The notes: generated by a model not told the origin, from the sequence alone. DNA of 64,000 nucleotides from Patiriisocius marinus (GCF_008974325.1 NZ_BKCG01000011.1:23735-87734); one strand, 5' to 3'. Shown: positions 37,801-46,910, counted from the first letter of the stretch. Numbers and translations are program-made.

Positions 37801-37844
37801 GACAAAATGGCTGCTTTTTTTGTTGTTTTGCAAGACAAAATGGC
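37801..37844. repeat. Two 11-bp direct repeats (GACAAAATGGC) upstream of clpB
   Basis: GACAAAATGGC occurs at 37801-37811 and again at 37834-37844, 33 bp apart start to start, about three helical turns. Both lie roughly 100-140 bp upstream of the clpB ATG and just before the terminator of the neighbouring gene. The spacing is consistent with a protein-binding site, possibly for heat-shock control. Confidence 0.5.
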
Positions 37845-37848
37845 GCAT

Positions 37849-37880
37849 AAAAAAAGAGCCTTTCATCACGAAAGGCTCTT
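37849..37880 (-). terminator. Rho-independent terminator after the T9SS cargo gene
   Basis: On the minus strand, AAGAGCCTTTC pairs with GAAAGGCTCTT around a short loop and is followed by seven T residues. Confidence 0.9.
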
Positions 37881-37906
37881 AATATTACTAAAAGTTAATT
37901 TAGAAA

Positions 37907-40624
37907 TTACTTCTTGATAACTTTAATTACGCTAGTAGCACCATTAGATGTTGCTTTTACGAAATATGTTCCATTAGCAACATTTGAAAGGTTAATTTCA
38001 AAAGAGGTGCTATTAGGAGTTGAGCTTAATACTTCTTGTCCTAATACAGAATAAACTGATACACTTTGTACAGCTTCAACTGCAGTTAAAGTAACAGTCC
38101 CATTAGTAGGGTTAGGGAAGATAGCAACATTTAAAAGGTTGTTATCATCAAATCCAACTAACATTTCAGTTGTGAATGTTACTGCTGGAGTAGAAAGTTC
38201 AGAATCTAAAGTATCACAGTTAGATACTACATAAGCATCATAGTCTGTGTTTTGTGTTAATCCAGTAACAGTTACTGAGTTAGTAGCTGATGTTTCTGTA
38301 GCAACTGCAGTAGCAGTAGCAGGATCATCACCAGCATTAAATACTGTTAAAGTATAACCGTTAGTTGCATCAGCAACAACATCCCAAGTGAAATCAGCAG
38401 AATCAGTTGTTACATTTGAAACAGCTAAGTTAACTGGAGCATCACAAGTAGCAACTGGAGCAGCACAAGTAATATCTGCGTCCCATCCTGCATTAGGTAC
38501 AACAGCAGAAGAAACGAAGTTGAATACAAGTGATCCATCAGCAGCAATAGATGTAAAATCAACAGCTGGGTCTCCTAAGTCAACATCTGGTACAAGTACA
38601 AAGTTACCATCTCCAATATCAACAGTTAGCATATCAAATCCTCCACCCGCATTGTCTACAAATACGAAAGAAGCAGTTACAACGTCTCCTACAACATCTG
38701 GAGAAATAATTACTTGATAGTCTTCACTGTTCATAAAGTCACCATCAGGTCCTCCTGTATCGTAAAATTTACCTCCACAAACTGGTGGTGGTGGTGGTGT
38801 TGAAAAACTTACTGGGCTAGCAAGTGAAATACCTTGTGCATCACAATCTGCATAAACATAAGCATCATATGTTGTAGTATCCATTAATCCAGTAGCGGTT
38901 GTCATTAAAGTACCAGTAGCTACGTTTTCAGTATAAACAGGAGTGTCAACCATTGGGTCAGCACCTGTAGTAAATACACTAACAACATATCCAATTGTAG
39001 CTTCAGTTACTTCATCCCAAGAAATAGCTGCATCATTTAATGATGGTGTTACAACAACATTTGTTACTTCAGGACAAGTTGGTGCTGGTGTAAAAGTAAT
39101 TGACCAGTCAAAAGGATCAACTGACCATCTATCATCCCATTGGATATAATAGGTAGTTCCACTAGTTACATCTAATTCTGCAACTTCAGAAGCAAATGTA
39201 CTTCCAGTTCCGTCTGGTGCGAAAGCACAAGAATCATCATTATCAGCAATAGCAACACCAGCACAATCATCAAGAATGAAAAGTCTAGTGTCAGCTCCAC
39301 CTAAACAAGAGTTTACGTTTACTGTACCATCTTCAGATGCAGTGTAAGCGAACCAAGCAGAGTCTCCATTGTTTGTTCCAGCAGTAGCATCGTTAATTTG
39401 TGTTTGGAAATAAGTTCCTTCTGTAACTGCAACTGCACTTGCACAATCATCACCTCCTGGTGTTGGCGCTGGTGGAGTTAGTAAGTAGTCGAAAGTAAAT
39501 GTTCCAGAACCAGTACTAAATGCAGAAATTACAATATATACTTCTTGTTCAGCACCAGTGTCATTAGTCCATTGTTGAGCTCCTGTATCAGGATCGTCAA
39601 AACATACAATTGCTGTATCTCCAGGACAAGAACCTCCGTAAGCGATTCTTACTTTAGAATCGTAATTGTTAACTGTTTGTACGAAATCAAAAAGATATCC
39701 ATTAGGTACAGTGATAGAGTATAAAACATCAGGTGCGTTTACGTTAGTTAAACAATCAACAACGTAATTATTTCCTGCACCAACTGTAGTTCCACTAACT
39801 GGACTAGTTAAATCGTCCAAGTCGATAGCGCCATCACAAGTATCATTTGCTGGAGGAATAGTAAATGTAAAGTCAAGACTTTGGAAATTTCCTAAAGCAC
39901 CTGCTCCACAATCACTTTGCACATATAGTGTATAGTCAGAACCATCAGTTAAAACTCCAGTTGCTACTACAGCATCAGAAGTAGCAGAAGTATCCATTAC
40001 TAAAGCTCCAGCAGTACCTTGAGCAGTACCTTGTGGTTGAACTTCATAGTTATAACCAGCAGCACCAGCTGCGTCATCCCAATCTAAGTTAACAGATCCA
40101 TCTGGATTGTTCGCAGATGTTATGTTCAAAATATCTGGACAGGCTGGAGGAGCAATTACTGTAGCGTTTAATGTAAACGCAGTGTTGTTTGGTGTTCCCC
40201 AATTAGCGATTACAATCTTGTATGAAGTTCCTGCGGTTAATGCGCCAGTTTCAAAAGACAAATCAGCAGTCGAACCAGTATTTGTAGCACTTCCTACACA
40301 AGCAGGTGTACTATCAGGACAATTGTCTAAAACGAAAAGTCCAGCCCAAGTGTTACTGATATCGGTCATGTCTAATTGTAGTTTTTCACCATCAGCTACT
40401 GCTGTGTATTCAAACCAATATTCGTCATCATTGTAAAATCCATTACAAGGATTTTCAGGAGCACCACCAGCATTTGGAAAATCTCCAGCTTGACCAGTTG
40501 AGTCTCCAGCTTGAGCTGTTCCAGGTGTTAATGTAACAGCATTTGCGCATGTCTCTTGGCTAAATCCCTGCCAGGTGAAACAAGCGAAAGCCGCTATGGT
40601 TAATAGAGTCGTAATTTTTTTCAT
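37907..40624 (-). CDS. Multidomain secreted protein with type A T9SS sorting domain
   Basis: A 905-residue surface or secreted protein. The signal peptide (1-22) ends GFS before Q23. Domains in order are PPC-like beta sandwich (24-157), fibronectin III (160-255), two PPC-like domains (about 259-385 and 391-513), fibronectin III (517-610), CUB-like (616-720), fibronectin III (727-818), and the type IX sorting domain (about 830-905) with IFPNPTNG, SVYSVLGQEV and the terminal KVIKK. The start is the ATG at 40624; the frame extends 12 codons upstream, but only this start gives a normal signal peptide. No catalytic domain is visible, so adhesion or matrix binding is likely. Confidence 0.9.
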   Translation of the reverse strand: MKKITTLLTIAAFACFTWQGFSQETCANAVTLTPGTAQAGDSTGQAGDFPNAGGAPENPCNGFYNDDEYWFEYTAVADGEKLQLDMTDISNTWAGLFVLDNCPDSTPACVGSATNTGSTADLSFETGALTAGTSYKIVIANWGTPNNTAFTLNATVIAPPACPDILNITSANNPDGSVNLDWDDAAGAAGYNYEVQPQGTAQGTAGALVMDTSATSDAVVATGVLTDGSDYTLYVQSDCGAGALGNFQSLDFTFTIPPANDTCDGAIDLDDLTSPVSGTTVGAGNNYVVDCLTNVNAPDVLYSITVPNGYLFDFVQTVNNYDSKVRIAYGGSCPGDTAIVCFDDPDTGAQQWTNDTGAEQEVYIVISAFSTGSGTFTFDYLLTPPAPTPGGDDCASAVAVTEGTYFQTQINDATAGTNNGDSAWFAYTASEDGTVNVNSCLGGADTRLFILDDCAGVAIADNDDSCAFAPDGTGSTFASEVAELDVTSGTTYYIQWDDRWSVDPFDWSITFTPAPTCPEVTNVVVTPSLNDAAISWDEVTEATIGYVVSVFTTGADPMVDTPVYTENVATGTLMTTATGLMDTTTYDAYVYADCDAQGISLASPVSFSTPPPPPVCGGKFYDTGGPDGDFMNSEDYQVIISPDVVGDVVTASFVFVDNAGGGFDMLTVDIGDGNFVLVPDVDLGDPAVDFTSIAADGSLVFNFVSSAVVPNAGWDADITCAAPVATCDAPVNLAVSNVTTDSADFTWDVVADATNGYTLTVFNAGDDPATATAVATETSATNSVTVTGLTQNTDYDAYVVSNCDTLDSELSTPAVTFTTEMLVGFDDNNLLNVAIFPNPTNGTVTLTAVEAVQSVSVYSVLGQEVLSSTPNSTSFEINLSNVANGTYFVKATSNGATSVIKVIKK

Positions 40625-40863
40625 AATGAATATAGAGTTAATTAATATTAAATTGACCACTAAACTACAACTTATTTTTCTTTTTATTTAAGTTTATCTA
40701 AATTTTTTGTTAAAAAGTTAATAAATACTTTTAAGTGTTCATAAAGACAGTCTTTTTTAACAGTTGCGTAAGGAACTTTAAATAGATTAGACTTACTTTA
40801 AAATTAGTATTTATGACTACAAATTGTTTAATTTGTTTGTAGTAAACAACACCAATAAAATAT

Positions 40864-41259
40864 ATGGGGCTTTTTAGTAAATTTAAAAAATCGGAATCAG
40901 AGGGAGTTAAAAAGGATGTTGTTCAAACACCTTGGAATGTTCTCTCTAGAATGGAACAATTAGAAGAGATAGCCGAAATGTCAAATGCGAAGCCTGTTGC
41001 TATATTTAAGCACTCTACTCGTTGTGGAATAAGTAGAATGGTGCTAAAACAATTTGAAAATTCATATAGCTTAACTGATAATGAACTTAAATTGTATTAT
41101 TTGGATTTACTAAATTTCAGAAATATTAGTGATGAAGTTGGGTTTAAGTTCCAAGTGATTCATCAAAGTCCACAGCTTATTGTTATTAAAAATGGTGTTG
41201 CAGTTGCAAGTGCTTCGCATCATAATATTAGAGCAGAAGAATTACAACAATTCATTTAA
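40864..41259 (+). CDS. ytxJ: Bacillithiol system redox-active protein YtxJ
   Basis: A 131-residue thioredoxin-fold protein with a single conserved cysteine in STRCGISRMVL (about residues 50-60), the monothiol pattern of YtxJ, and the later IHQSPQLIVIKNG segment with the cis-proline of the fold. YtxJ is proposed to act as a monothiol bacilliredoxin in bacillithiol-making bacteria, including flavobacteria. No bacillithiol synthesis gene is in the window. Its stop codon lies in the loop of a hairpin shared with the convergent lipoprotein gene. Confidence 0.87.
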   Translation: MGLFSKFKKSESEGVKKDVVQTPWNVLSRMEQLEEIAEMSNAKPVAIFKHSTRCGISRMVLKQFENSYSLTDNELKLYYLDLLNFRNISDEVGFKFQVIHQSPQLIVIKNGVAVASASHHNIRAEELQQFI

Positions 41260-41272
41260 ATTGAATTGTTGT
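41244..41272. terminator. Convergent hairpin holding both stop codons of ytxJ and the lipoprotein gene
   Basis: ACAACAATTCA (41244-41254) pairs perfectly with TGAATTGTTGT (41262-41272) around the loop TTTAAAT. The loop contains both stop codons through the shared palindrome TTAA. The stem encodes the C-terminal residues of both proteins. It probably acts as a bidirectional terminator, although the T tracts are weak. Confidence 0.55.
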
Positions 41273-42437
41273 TTAAAATTTCTTTAAATCTAATTTTAAT
41301 ATTCTCTCCAGCATCATAAACCATTTGTTCATTTGGAGGGAATGGAATAAAACTATTTCTAATAAATTTTCTATCTTCTGGAGTTAAAGCTCTTTCATCT
41401 CCTCGAAATCTAGCAAAAGTATTTTCGAAAATGAATTCAGTTGATAATGGGTAATTATTTAAATCACGTCTTGAAATTAAGTCGCGATAAACAACTTGAC
41501 CTCCTACAAAAGCAGATTTTGTTTGTTCTGTATAAGTGACAGATGCATTTATAGTAATGTATTTGTCAATTTTTATATCATTTCCTAAACTATCTTTTTT
41601 CACATTTCCGTTACGGTCAAGTACATATTCCCATCCATCCTTAATACGTTTTGATCTTCTTTCTGTTTGGTCATTTATGCGCTCTGGAGAAATCGCAATT
41701 TCTTGAAAGTTTAAACTTATTCCGTAGTTATATTCTATACCGGTGTCTCTATTAGCGTGGTATTGAGTCCAGAATTCATCTAAACCATATGTGTTAAAGT
41801 CAAGTAATTCGCGCTCTAATCTTTGTGGTATTAATTGGCCGCTTCGATTGTTTAAATTAACAAATACGTAATTAGTACCATAATATCTAGCGTCTTCTTT
41901 TAATTGGGAAACATTTTTGTAATTAAATTGTAATTCATCAATTTCACAATATACATTATATGCAGTTCTGTAATCTTTAATTGTCTGCCTTTGCATGTAG
42001 ATATTTGCCTCATTATATAGGTATACTATTAGGTCTTTCTTTGCTTTTGCAATTTCAGAACTATAATCCTTTAAATTGAATTGTGCGTTTCTTCCTTCTG
42101 AATTTATACGAAGTGGAAGCAATGGTCTAATTTGACGTTGTATATATTCCATATTTTGGTAGGTATAGAATAGCTCTTTTGCACTATTGGAGTTCCCTTG
42201 GTTTTGAAGTGCGTTAATTCGTCTTAAATCTTCTCCTTTAGCTTTGTTGAAGGCGTCTTCTAAAATGAGAATACGATCATCATTTTTACCCGAAGTTTTA
42301 TCGCGCTGAAGTTTTTTAACTGCTAAATCAATTGCTTGTTCGTAGTTTCCTTGCGATAATAATCGCTCGTTTCTTTTTGTGCTATTACATCCACTCAATA
42401 GTATAGCTACACAAAATATAAGTAGTAGTTTTTTCAT
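41256..42437 (-). CDS. Lipoprotein with TPR-like N-terminal region, function unknown
   Basis: A 393-residue lipoprotein with a signal ending LLSGCN (C17). The N-terminal part is helical, with NERLLSQGNYEQAIDLAVKK resembling one tetratricopeptide unit; the rest mixes helices and strands (INASVTYTEQTKSAFVGGQ) and shows no catalytic motif. I chose the ATG at 42437 because only this start gives a lipoprotein signal; the frame begins 13 codons earlier. I do not recognise a named family. It is convergent with ytxJ and overlaps it by four bases. Confidence 0.75.
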   Translation of the reverse strand: MKKLLLIFCVAILLSGCNSTKRNERLLSQGNYEQAIDLAVKKLQRDKTSGKNDDRILILEDAFNKAKGEDLRRINALQNQGNSNSAKELFYTYQNMEYIQRQIRPLLPLRINSEGRNAQFNLKDYSSEIAKAKKDLIVYLYNEANIYMQRQTIKDYRTAYNVYCEIDELQFNYKNVSQLKEDARYYGTNYVFVNLNNRSGQLIPQRLERELLDFNTYGLDEFWTQYHANRDTGIEYNYGISLNFQEIAISPERINDQTERRSKRIKDGWEYVLDRNGNVKKDSLGNDIKIDKYITINASVTYTEQTKSAFVGGQVVYRDLISRRDLNNYPLSTEFIFENTFARFRGDERALTPEDRKFIRNSFIPFPPNEQMVYDAGENIKIRFKEILNNNSI

Positions 42438-42596
42438 GGTGTTTAAGTATTGATTCATGGAGTATACTTCAAGCAATATGCCAAGTTAGTTTGGATTACA
42501 ATTTTTTAAAAAAAATATAGTACTGAATTGGTGTTGATTAAAACTATTGGTTGTAGTTGTTTTTAGTTCTAATAGTTAGGTTTACTTAAAAGTGTA

Positions 42597-42632
42597 AAGC
42601 CGAAACTTTAATGAATTAAAATTTCGGCTTTA
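42597..42632 (-). terminator. Terminator-like hairpin after fahA
   Basis: AAAGCCGAAA-TTTAA pairs with TTAAA-TTTCGGCTTT across a short loop, 30 bases past the fahA stop on the minus strand. The T tract is interrupted, so efficiency may be modest. Confidence 0.7.
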
Positions 42633-42662
42633 GATACTGTATGACGCTATTTAAAGTGTAGA

Positions 42663-43937
42663 CTACTTTGCTGGTAAAACTTCACCGTCACAATCCCCAA
42701 AACCAATGCGTAAACCATCTTTTTCGCAATAAGCGCGCATAATTACTGTGTCGCCATCGTTGATGAATTTACGTTCAGTTCCGTCACTTAACTTTATAGG
42801 GTTTTGTCCTCTCCAAGTAAGTTCTAACATAGAGCCATAACTGTCTTTTGTTGGTCCAGAAATAGTACCACTTCCCATCATATCTCCACTGCGAACATTA
42901 CACCCATTAAGTGTGTGGTGCGTTAATTGTTGTGCCATTGACCAGTACATATATTTGAAATTAGATTCGCAAACAACAGTAGCTTCACCATTCTGTGGCT
43001 TGATTGCTGCTTGTAATTTAATATCAAAATTCATCTTACCTTCTTGTTTTAAATATGGAAGTGGAGTAGGGTCCTGAACAGGTCCTTCAGTTCTAAAAGG
43101 TTCTAATGCGTCTAGAGTTACAATCCAAGGTGAAATTGTAGAAGCAAAACTTTTACCTAAAAACGGTCCTAGAGGAACATATTCCCAAGCTTGAATATCG
43201 CGAGCACTCCAGTCATTAAATTGAACAAGTCCAAAAATATGATCTTCAGCTTCAGCCATTTCTACTCTTGATCCAAGATGGTTTGCGTCGGTTGTGATAA
43301 ATGCCATTTCTAATTCGAAATCTAATAATTTAGATGGCCCAAAATTAGGGATTCCATCTTCACCAGGTTTCATTTGTCCCATAGGGCGACGAATAGGTGT
43401 TCCCGAAGGAATAATTGATGAGCTACGGCCGTGGTAACCAATAGGGATGTGTAGCCAGTTAGGTAATAATGCATTTTCAGGGTCTCTAAATAGTGACCCT
43501 ACATTAGTTGCGTGTTCTTTACTTGCGTAAAAATCTGTATAATCACCTACATCTACAGGAAGTTGCATTTCAACATCCTTTATATCGAAAAGTACTTTAC
43601 TTGCGTGCGCCCTGTTTGTTTGTAATTCGTGATTTCCTTTTAAAAAGATATCGCTAACTCTATTTCTAACAAGTCTCCAAGTTTTACGGCCATCAGCAAT
43701 AAAATCATTTAAAGTATCCTGAAGAAAAATATCATCGGTTAAATCTATACCTTTAAAATAACCTAATTGGTGTAATGCACCTAGGTCAATTGCAGTATCT
43801 CCAATTCGAGTACCAATTGTAATGATATCATTTTTAGTAAGAAACACTCCAAAAGGGATGTTTTGTATAGGGAAATCGCTATTCTCAGGGACATCAATCC
43901 AAGTTTGACGATTTGGGTTATTTGCTGTTAAGGGCAT
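42663..43937 (-). CDS. fahA: Fumarylacetoacetase
   Basis: Fumarylacetoacetase splits fumarylacetoacetate into fumarate and acetoacetate, the last step of tyrosine breakdown. The 424-residue protein is full length for the eukaryote-like class. It shows YTDFYASKEHATNVGSLFR and PIGYHGRSSSIIPSGTPIRR (near 145-185, including the catalytic histidine region), the metal-binding DFELEMAF and FNDWSARDIQAWEYVPLGPF, and the closing SGDMMGSGTISG. It is transcribed alone from an exact promoter box. The other tyrosine catabolism genes are not in the window. Confidence 0.95.
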   Translation of the reverse strand: MPLTANNPNRQTWIDVPENSDFPIQNIPFGVFLTKNDIITIGTRIGDTAIDLGALHQLGYFKGIDLTDDIFLQDTLNDFIADGRKTWRLVRNRVSDIFLKGNHELQTNRAHASKVLFDIKDVEMQLPVDVGDYTDFYASKEHATNVGSLFRDPENALLPNWLHIPIGYHGRSSSIIPSGTPIRRPMGQMKPGEDGIPNFGPSKLLDFELEMAFITTDANHLGSRVEMAEAEDHIFGLVQFNDWSARDIQAWEYVPLGPFLGKSFASTISPWIVTLDALEPFRTEGPVQDPTPLPYLKQEGKMNFDIKLQAAIKPQNGEATVVCESNFKYMYWSMAQQLTHHTLNGCNVRSGDMMGSGTISGPTKDSYGSMLELTWRGQNPIKLSDGTERKFINDGDTVIMRAYCEKDGLRIGFGDCDGEVLPAK

Positions 43938-43968
43938 AGTGTTTATTTTCTGTTAGTAAAATATACAT

Positions 43969-43976
43969 CAAATATA
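43969..43976 (-). promoter_or_regulatory. Bacteroidota -7 box (TATATTTG, minus strand) for fahA
   Basis: Exact TAnnTTTG match on the minus strand, about 31 bases before the fahA ATG. Confidence 0.55.
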
Positions 43977-44008
43977 GAATTTTCATGATAGGTAACAATT
44001 GGTTTTGC

Positions 44009-44016
44009 TATTTTTG
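44009..44016 (+). promoter_or_regulatory. Bacteroidota -7 box (TATTTTTG) for glyA
   Basis: Exact TAnnTTTG match lying 115 bases before the glyA ATG. It predicts a leader of about 110 bases, long for this genome, in which a small upstream frame is found. Confidence 0.5.
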
Positions 44017-44073
44017 AATGAGTTTAACAAAAGAGTAACATTGATCTTTATATCTAAAAGGAATAAAGCTCAT

Positions 44074-44142
44074 ATGTATTCTCAATTAAATATTATAACG
44101 GAACAATATCTAGAACTGATTATCAAAGACTATGAGAGATAA
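44074..44142 (+). other. Possible upstream ORF of 22 codons overlapping the glyA start
   Basis: ATG at 44074 opens a frame reading [20 protein letters not shown] plus two residues, stopping 11 bases inside glyA in another frame. An AAAAGGA sequence 11 bases before its ATG resembles a ribosome-binding site. It could couple or attenuate glyA translation, or be chance. There is no homology evidence. Confidence 0.3.
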
Positions 44143-45403
44143 CCAAATATTTGAATTAATTGAAGCAGAGCACCAAAGACAATTAAACGGTCTTGAACTA
44201 ATCGCTTCCGAAAATTTTGTAAGCCAGCAAGTTATGGACGCTGCTGGTTCTGTTTTAACTAATAAATACGCTGAAGGGTATCCTGGAAAAAGATATTACG
44301 GTGGATGCGAGATTGTAGATGAGGTAGAGCAAATTGCTATTGATCGTGCTAAAGCTTTATTTGGTGCAGAATACGCTAACGTGCAACCACACTCAGGTTC
44401 GCAGGCTAATACTGCAGTATTTGCTGCGTGTCTAAATCCTGGAGATAAATTTCTAGGTTTTGATCTATCTCACGGTGGTCACTTAACACACGGTAGTCCT
44501 GTTAATTTTTCTGGAAAATTATATACGCCTGTTTTTTACGGAGTAGAAGAAGAAACAGGAATGCTAGACTATGATAAAATAGAAGCTATTGCAATTAAAG
44601 AGCAACCTAAAATGATTATCGCAGGAGCATCAGCTTATTCTCGCGAAATAGATTACAAACGTTTTAGAGAAATTGCAGATAAAGTAGGGGCATTGCTAAT
44701 GGCAGATATTGCTCACCCTGCAGGATTAATTGCAAAAGGTATTATAGGTGATCCTATTCCACATTGTCATGTAGTAACAACTACAACACACAAAACATTA
44801 AGAGGACCTCGAGGAGGTATGATAATGATGGGGAAAGATTTTGAAAACCCATTTGGAATTACATTAAAGAGTGGTAAAAAAAGAATGATGTCTTCATTAC
44901 TTGATAGTGGAATTTTCCCAGGAAATCAAGGTGGGCCTTTAGAGCATATTATTGCGGCTAAAGCGATTGCTTTTGGTGAGGCATTAACAGATGAGTTTTT
45001 ACATTATATGATTCAAGTAAAAAAGAATGCTTCAGTAATGGCGCAGGCTTTTGTAGATAAAGATTATAAAATAATTAGTGGTGGAACTGATAACCACATG
45101 ATGCTTATAGATCTAAGAAATAAAAATATTACAGGGAAACAAGCCGAAGAAGCTTTAGGCAAAGCCGAAATAACTGTAAATAAAAACATGGTGCCATTTG
45201 ATGATAAATCCCCATTTGTAACTAGCGGAATTAGAATAGGTACTGCTGCGATAACTACAAGAGGACTTAAAGAAGATCAAATGCAAGCGATTGTAGATTT
45301 AATTGATAGAGTAATTGCGAACTTTGAAGATGATGCTGCTTTAGAAAAAATAGGACACGAAGTAAATGCAATGATGCAAGGTGTGCCTTTATTTAAAATG
45401 TAA
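44132..45403 (+). CDS. glyA: Serine hydroxymethyltransferase GlyA
   Basis: GlyA interconverts serine and glycine with tetrahydrofolate and supplies one-carbon units. The 423-residue PLP enzyme has [13 protein letters not shown] at the start, [14 protein letters not shown] (45-58), and the PLP lysine K221 in [14 protein letters not shown]. Length is normal. A terminator follows 20 bases after the stop, so the gene is probably transcribed alone from the promoter about 115 bases upstream. Confidence 0.97.
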   Translation: MRDNQIFELIEAEHQRQLNGLELIASENFVSQQVMDAAGSVLTNKYAEGYPGKRYYGGCEIVDEVEQIAIDRAKALFGAEYANVQPHSGSQANTAVFAACLNPGDKFLGFDLSHGGHLTHGSPVNFSGKLYTPVFYGVEEETGMLDYDKIEAIAIKEQPKMIIAGASAYSREIDYKRFREIADKVGALLMADIAHPAGLIAKGIIGDPIPHCHVVTTTTHKTLRGPRGGMIMMGKDFENPFGITLKSGKKRMMSSLLDSGIFPGNQGGPLEHIIAAKAIAFGEALTDEFLHYMIQVKKNASVMAQAFVDKDYKIISGGTDNHMMLIDLRNKNITGKQAEEALGKAEITVNKNMVPFDDKSPFVTSGIRIGTAAITTRGLKEDQMQAIVDLIDRVIANFEDDAALEKIGHEVNAMMQGVPLFKM

Positions 45404-45424
45404 TAAGCACATTACATTCTAATT

Positions 45425-45453
45425 AAAGCCTCTTCTTTGTAAGAGGCTTTTTT
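45425..45453 (+). terminator. Rho-independent terminator after glyA
   Basis: AAAGCCTCTT and AAGAGGCTTT form a 10-bp stem with a six-base loop and a T run. Confidence 0.92.
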
Positions 45454-45466
45454 GATGTAACTAATT

Positions 45467-46165
45467 ATGAAAGTATCCCAAGTAATAGAACAACTGCATA
45501 GATTAGCAAATCCTGAAAAAGTTGCTTTTAAAAAAGCTAAGTACAATATTGTAACTACAAATGCTTTGGGGATCTATATGAAAGATTTAAATTTATTAGC
45601 AAAAGAAATAGGGAATGATAAACCACTCGCCTTAGCGTTATTTGATACTGGTTTGTATGATGCCCAAATTCTATGTAGTAAAATATTAAAACCTAAAGAT
45701 GTAACTCCAGCATTAATGGAGCAGTGGCTTCCTACTTTTGAAAACTGGGAAATTTGTGATAGTTTTTCGATGGGGCTGTTTTCTAAAACATCCTTTGCGC
45801 AATCTAAAATAGTGGAGTGGTCTAGAAGAGAACGTGAATTTGAAATACGTGCTGCATTTGCAACATTAGCAAGTTATACAATGGCAGATAAAAAAGCAGC
45901 TAATGAAATCTACGAATCATTTTATTCATTAATTATCAAGGCGGCAACTGATGACAGGATATATGTAAAGAAAGCAGTTAATTGGGCTTTGAGAAGTATA
46001 GGGAAAAGAAATTCAGATCTTAGAAAAAGTGCTATTGCTACGGCTATTAAAATTTCAGAAATAGATCACGCTGCTGCAAAATGGATTGCAAAGGATGCAC
46101 TAAATGAATTGCAAAGTGAAAAACTAAAACCACTTGATTATCCACGGTCAATCTATAGACTCTAA
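45467..46165 (+). CDS. DNA alkylation repair protein (AlkD-like HEAT-repeat family)
   Basis: A 232-residue all-helical protein of the DNA alkylation repair (PF08713) family. The HEAT-like helices are clear, with GIYMKDLNLLAKEIG, the WLPTFENWEICDSF motif near residue 88, and VKKAVNWALRSIGKRN near residue 165. AlkD-type members are glycosylases for N3- and N7-alkyl purines, but this branch (no strong AlkD catalytic signature that I can verify) may differ. The adjacent acetyltransferase gene starts three bases after its stop. Confidence 0.88.
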   Translation: MKVSQVIEQLHRLANPEKVAFKKAKYNIVTTNALGIYMKDLNLLAKEIGNDKPLALALFDTGLYDAQILCSKILKPKDVTPALMEQWLPTFENWEICDSFSMGLFSKTSFAQSKIVEWSRREREFEIRAAFATLASYTMADKKAANEIYESFYSLIIKAATDDRIYVKKAVNWALRSIGKRNSDLRKSAIATAIKISEIDHAAAKWIAKDALNELQSEKLKPLDYPRSIYRL

Positions 46166-46168
46166 TGT

Positions 46169-46675
46169 ATGGAATTATTAAAAACCAAAAGGATCGTAAT
46201 GCGTCAGGTAACAACTGATGACGCTTTTCATATTTTAGAGTTAATGAATTCAGAGGGGTGGTTAACGTATATAGGAAACCGAAATATTAATAGTATTGAA
46301 GATGCGAAAAATTATATCATTGAAAAATATCTGCCTTTTTATAAAACATCATCACTAGGTCCTTATGTGATTCAAAGTAAGCTGGGTGATTTCGTAGGTA
46401 CTATAGGTTTGTACAAGCGTGAAAGTTTGTCAATGCCAGATTTAGGTTTTGCTATTTTGCCAGCATTTTATAAGAAAGGATATACTTATGAAGCTTCAAT
46501 TGCATTACTTAATTATGCTAAAGTTGAACTTAAGTATAGTGAAATATCAGCAATAACTCTCAAATCAAACATAGCTTCAATTAAATTATTAGAAAAATTA
46601 GGCTTTAAAAAGTCAGGTACTTATATAGATGCAACAACAAATGAATTATTACTTTGTTATAAATGTAAATTGTAA
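46169..46675 (+). CDS. GNAT family acetyltransferase (RimJ/RimL-like)
   Basis: A 168-residue acetyltransferase resembling the RimJ/RimL branch, beginning with the typical strand LLKTKRIVMRQVTTDDA. The acetyl-CoA region is AILPAFYKKGYTYEAS near residue 100, and the end of the fold is IKLLEKLGFKKSG. The substrate is unknown. It follows the alkylation repair gene by three bases, and its TAA overlaps the ATG of a 24-codon frame. Confidence 0.87.
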   Translation: MELLKTKRIVMRQVTTDDAFHILELMNSEGWLTYIGNRNINSIEDAKNYIIEKYLPFYKTSSLGPYVIQSKLGDFVGTIGLYKRESLSMPDLGFAILPAFYKKGYTYEASIALLNYAKVELKYSEISAITLKSNIASIKLLEKLGFKKSGTYIDATTNELLLCYKCKL

Positions 46676-46749
46676 TGGTTAAATATTGTCAAATTGATAA
46701 AAACAGACGTGTATTAGTGAATTCTCTTGATGACCTTTCAAAATTTTAA
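46675..46749 (+). other. 24-codon frame coupled to the acetyltransferase stop (TAATG)
   Basis: The stop codon TAA of the upstream gene shares its A with an ATG that opens a 24-codon frame (begins MVKYCQIDKNRR). Such overlaps usually indicate translational coupling, but the peptide is short, has no membrane segment, and matches no family that I know. Confidence 0.25.
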
Positions 46750-46850
46750 CAGTTTAGAAAAGTTTATTAGTTATTCTTTTGCCGCTTAATCATTTGATTT
46801 ACAGTTATTTAAATGTAGTTTGGTTGCTTTTTTTTAATTAGTTGTATTTA

Positions 46851-46882
46851 TTGTTATTTAATGATTAGTATCCCTACATTTG
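46851..46882 (+). promoter_or_regulatory. Promoter of the cold-shock gene (TTG, 21 bp, TACATTTG)
   Basis: A -33 TTG at 46851-46853 and an exact -7 box TACATTTG at 46875-46882 separated by 21 bases, close to the Bacteroidota spacing. The ATG lies 28 bases downstream, so the leader is short and does not have the long structured form of Escherichia coli cspA. Confidence 0.65.
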
Positions 46883-46910
46883 CACTTTAATAATATTTAA
46901 TTACTTTAAA

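Noticed and set aside
38388..40436. Several 60-110 codon plus-strand frames
   Set aside because: They are antisense shadows of the T9SS cargo gene, caused by its Thr/Ala/Asp-rich codons, and have no start context or family match.
44017..44131. Glycine or other riboswitch in the glyA leader
   Set aside because: No conserved riboswitch core or strong stem-loop is visible; the leader is AT-rich and better described by the small upstream frame.
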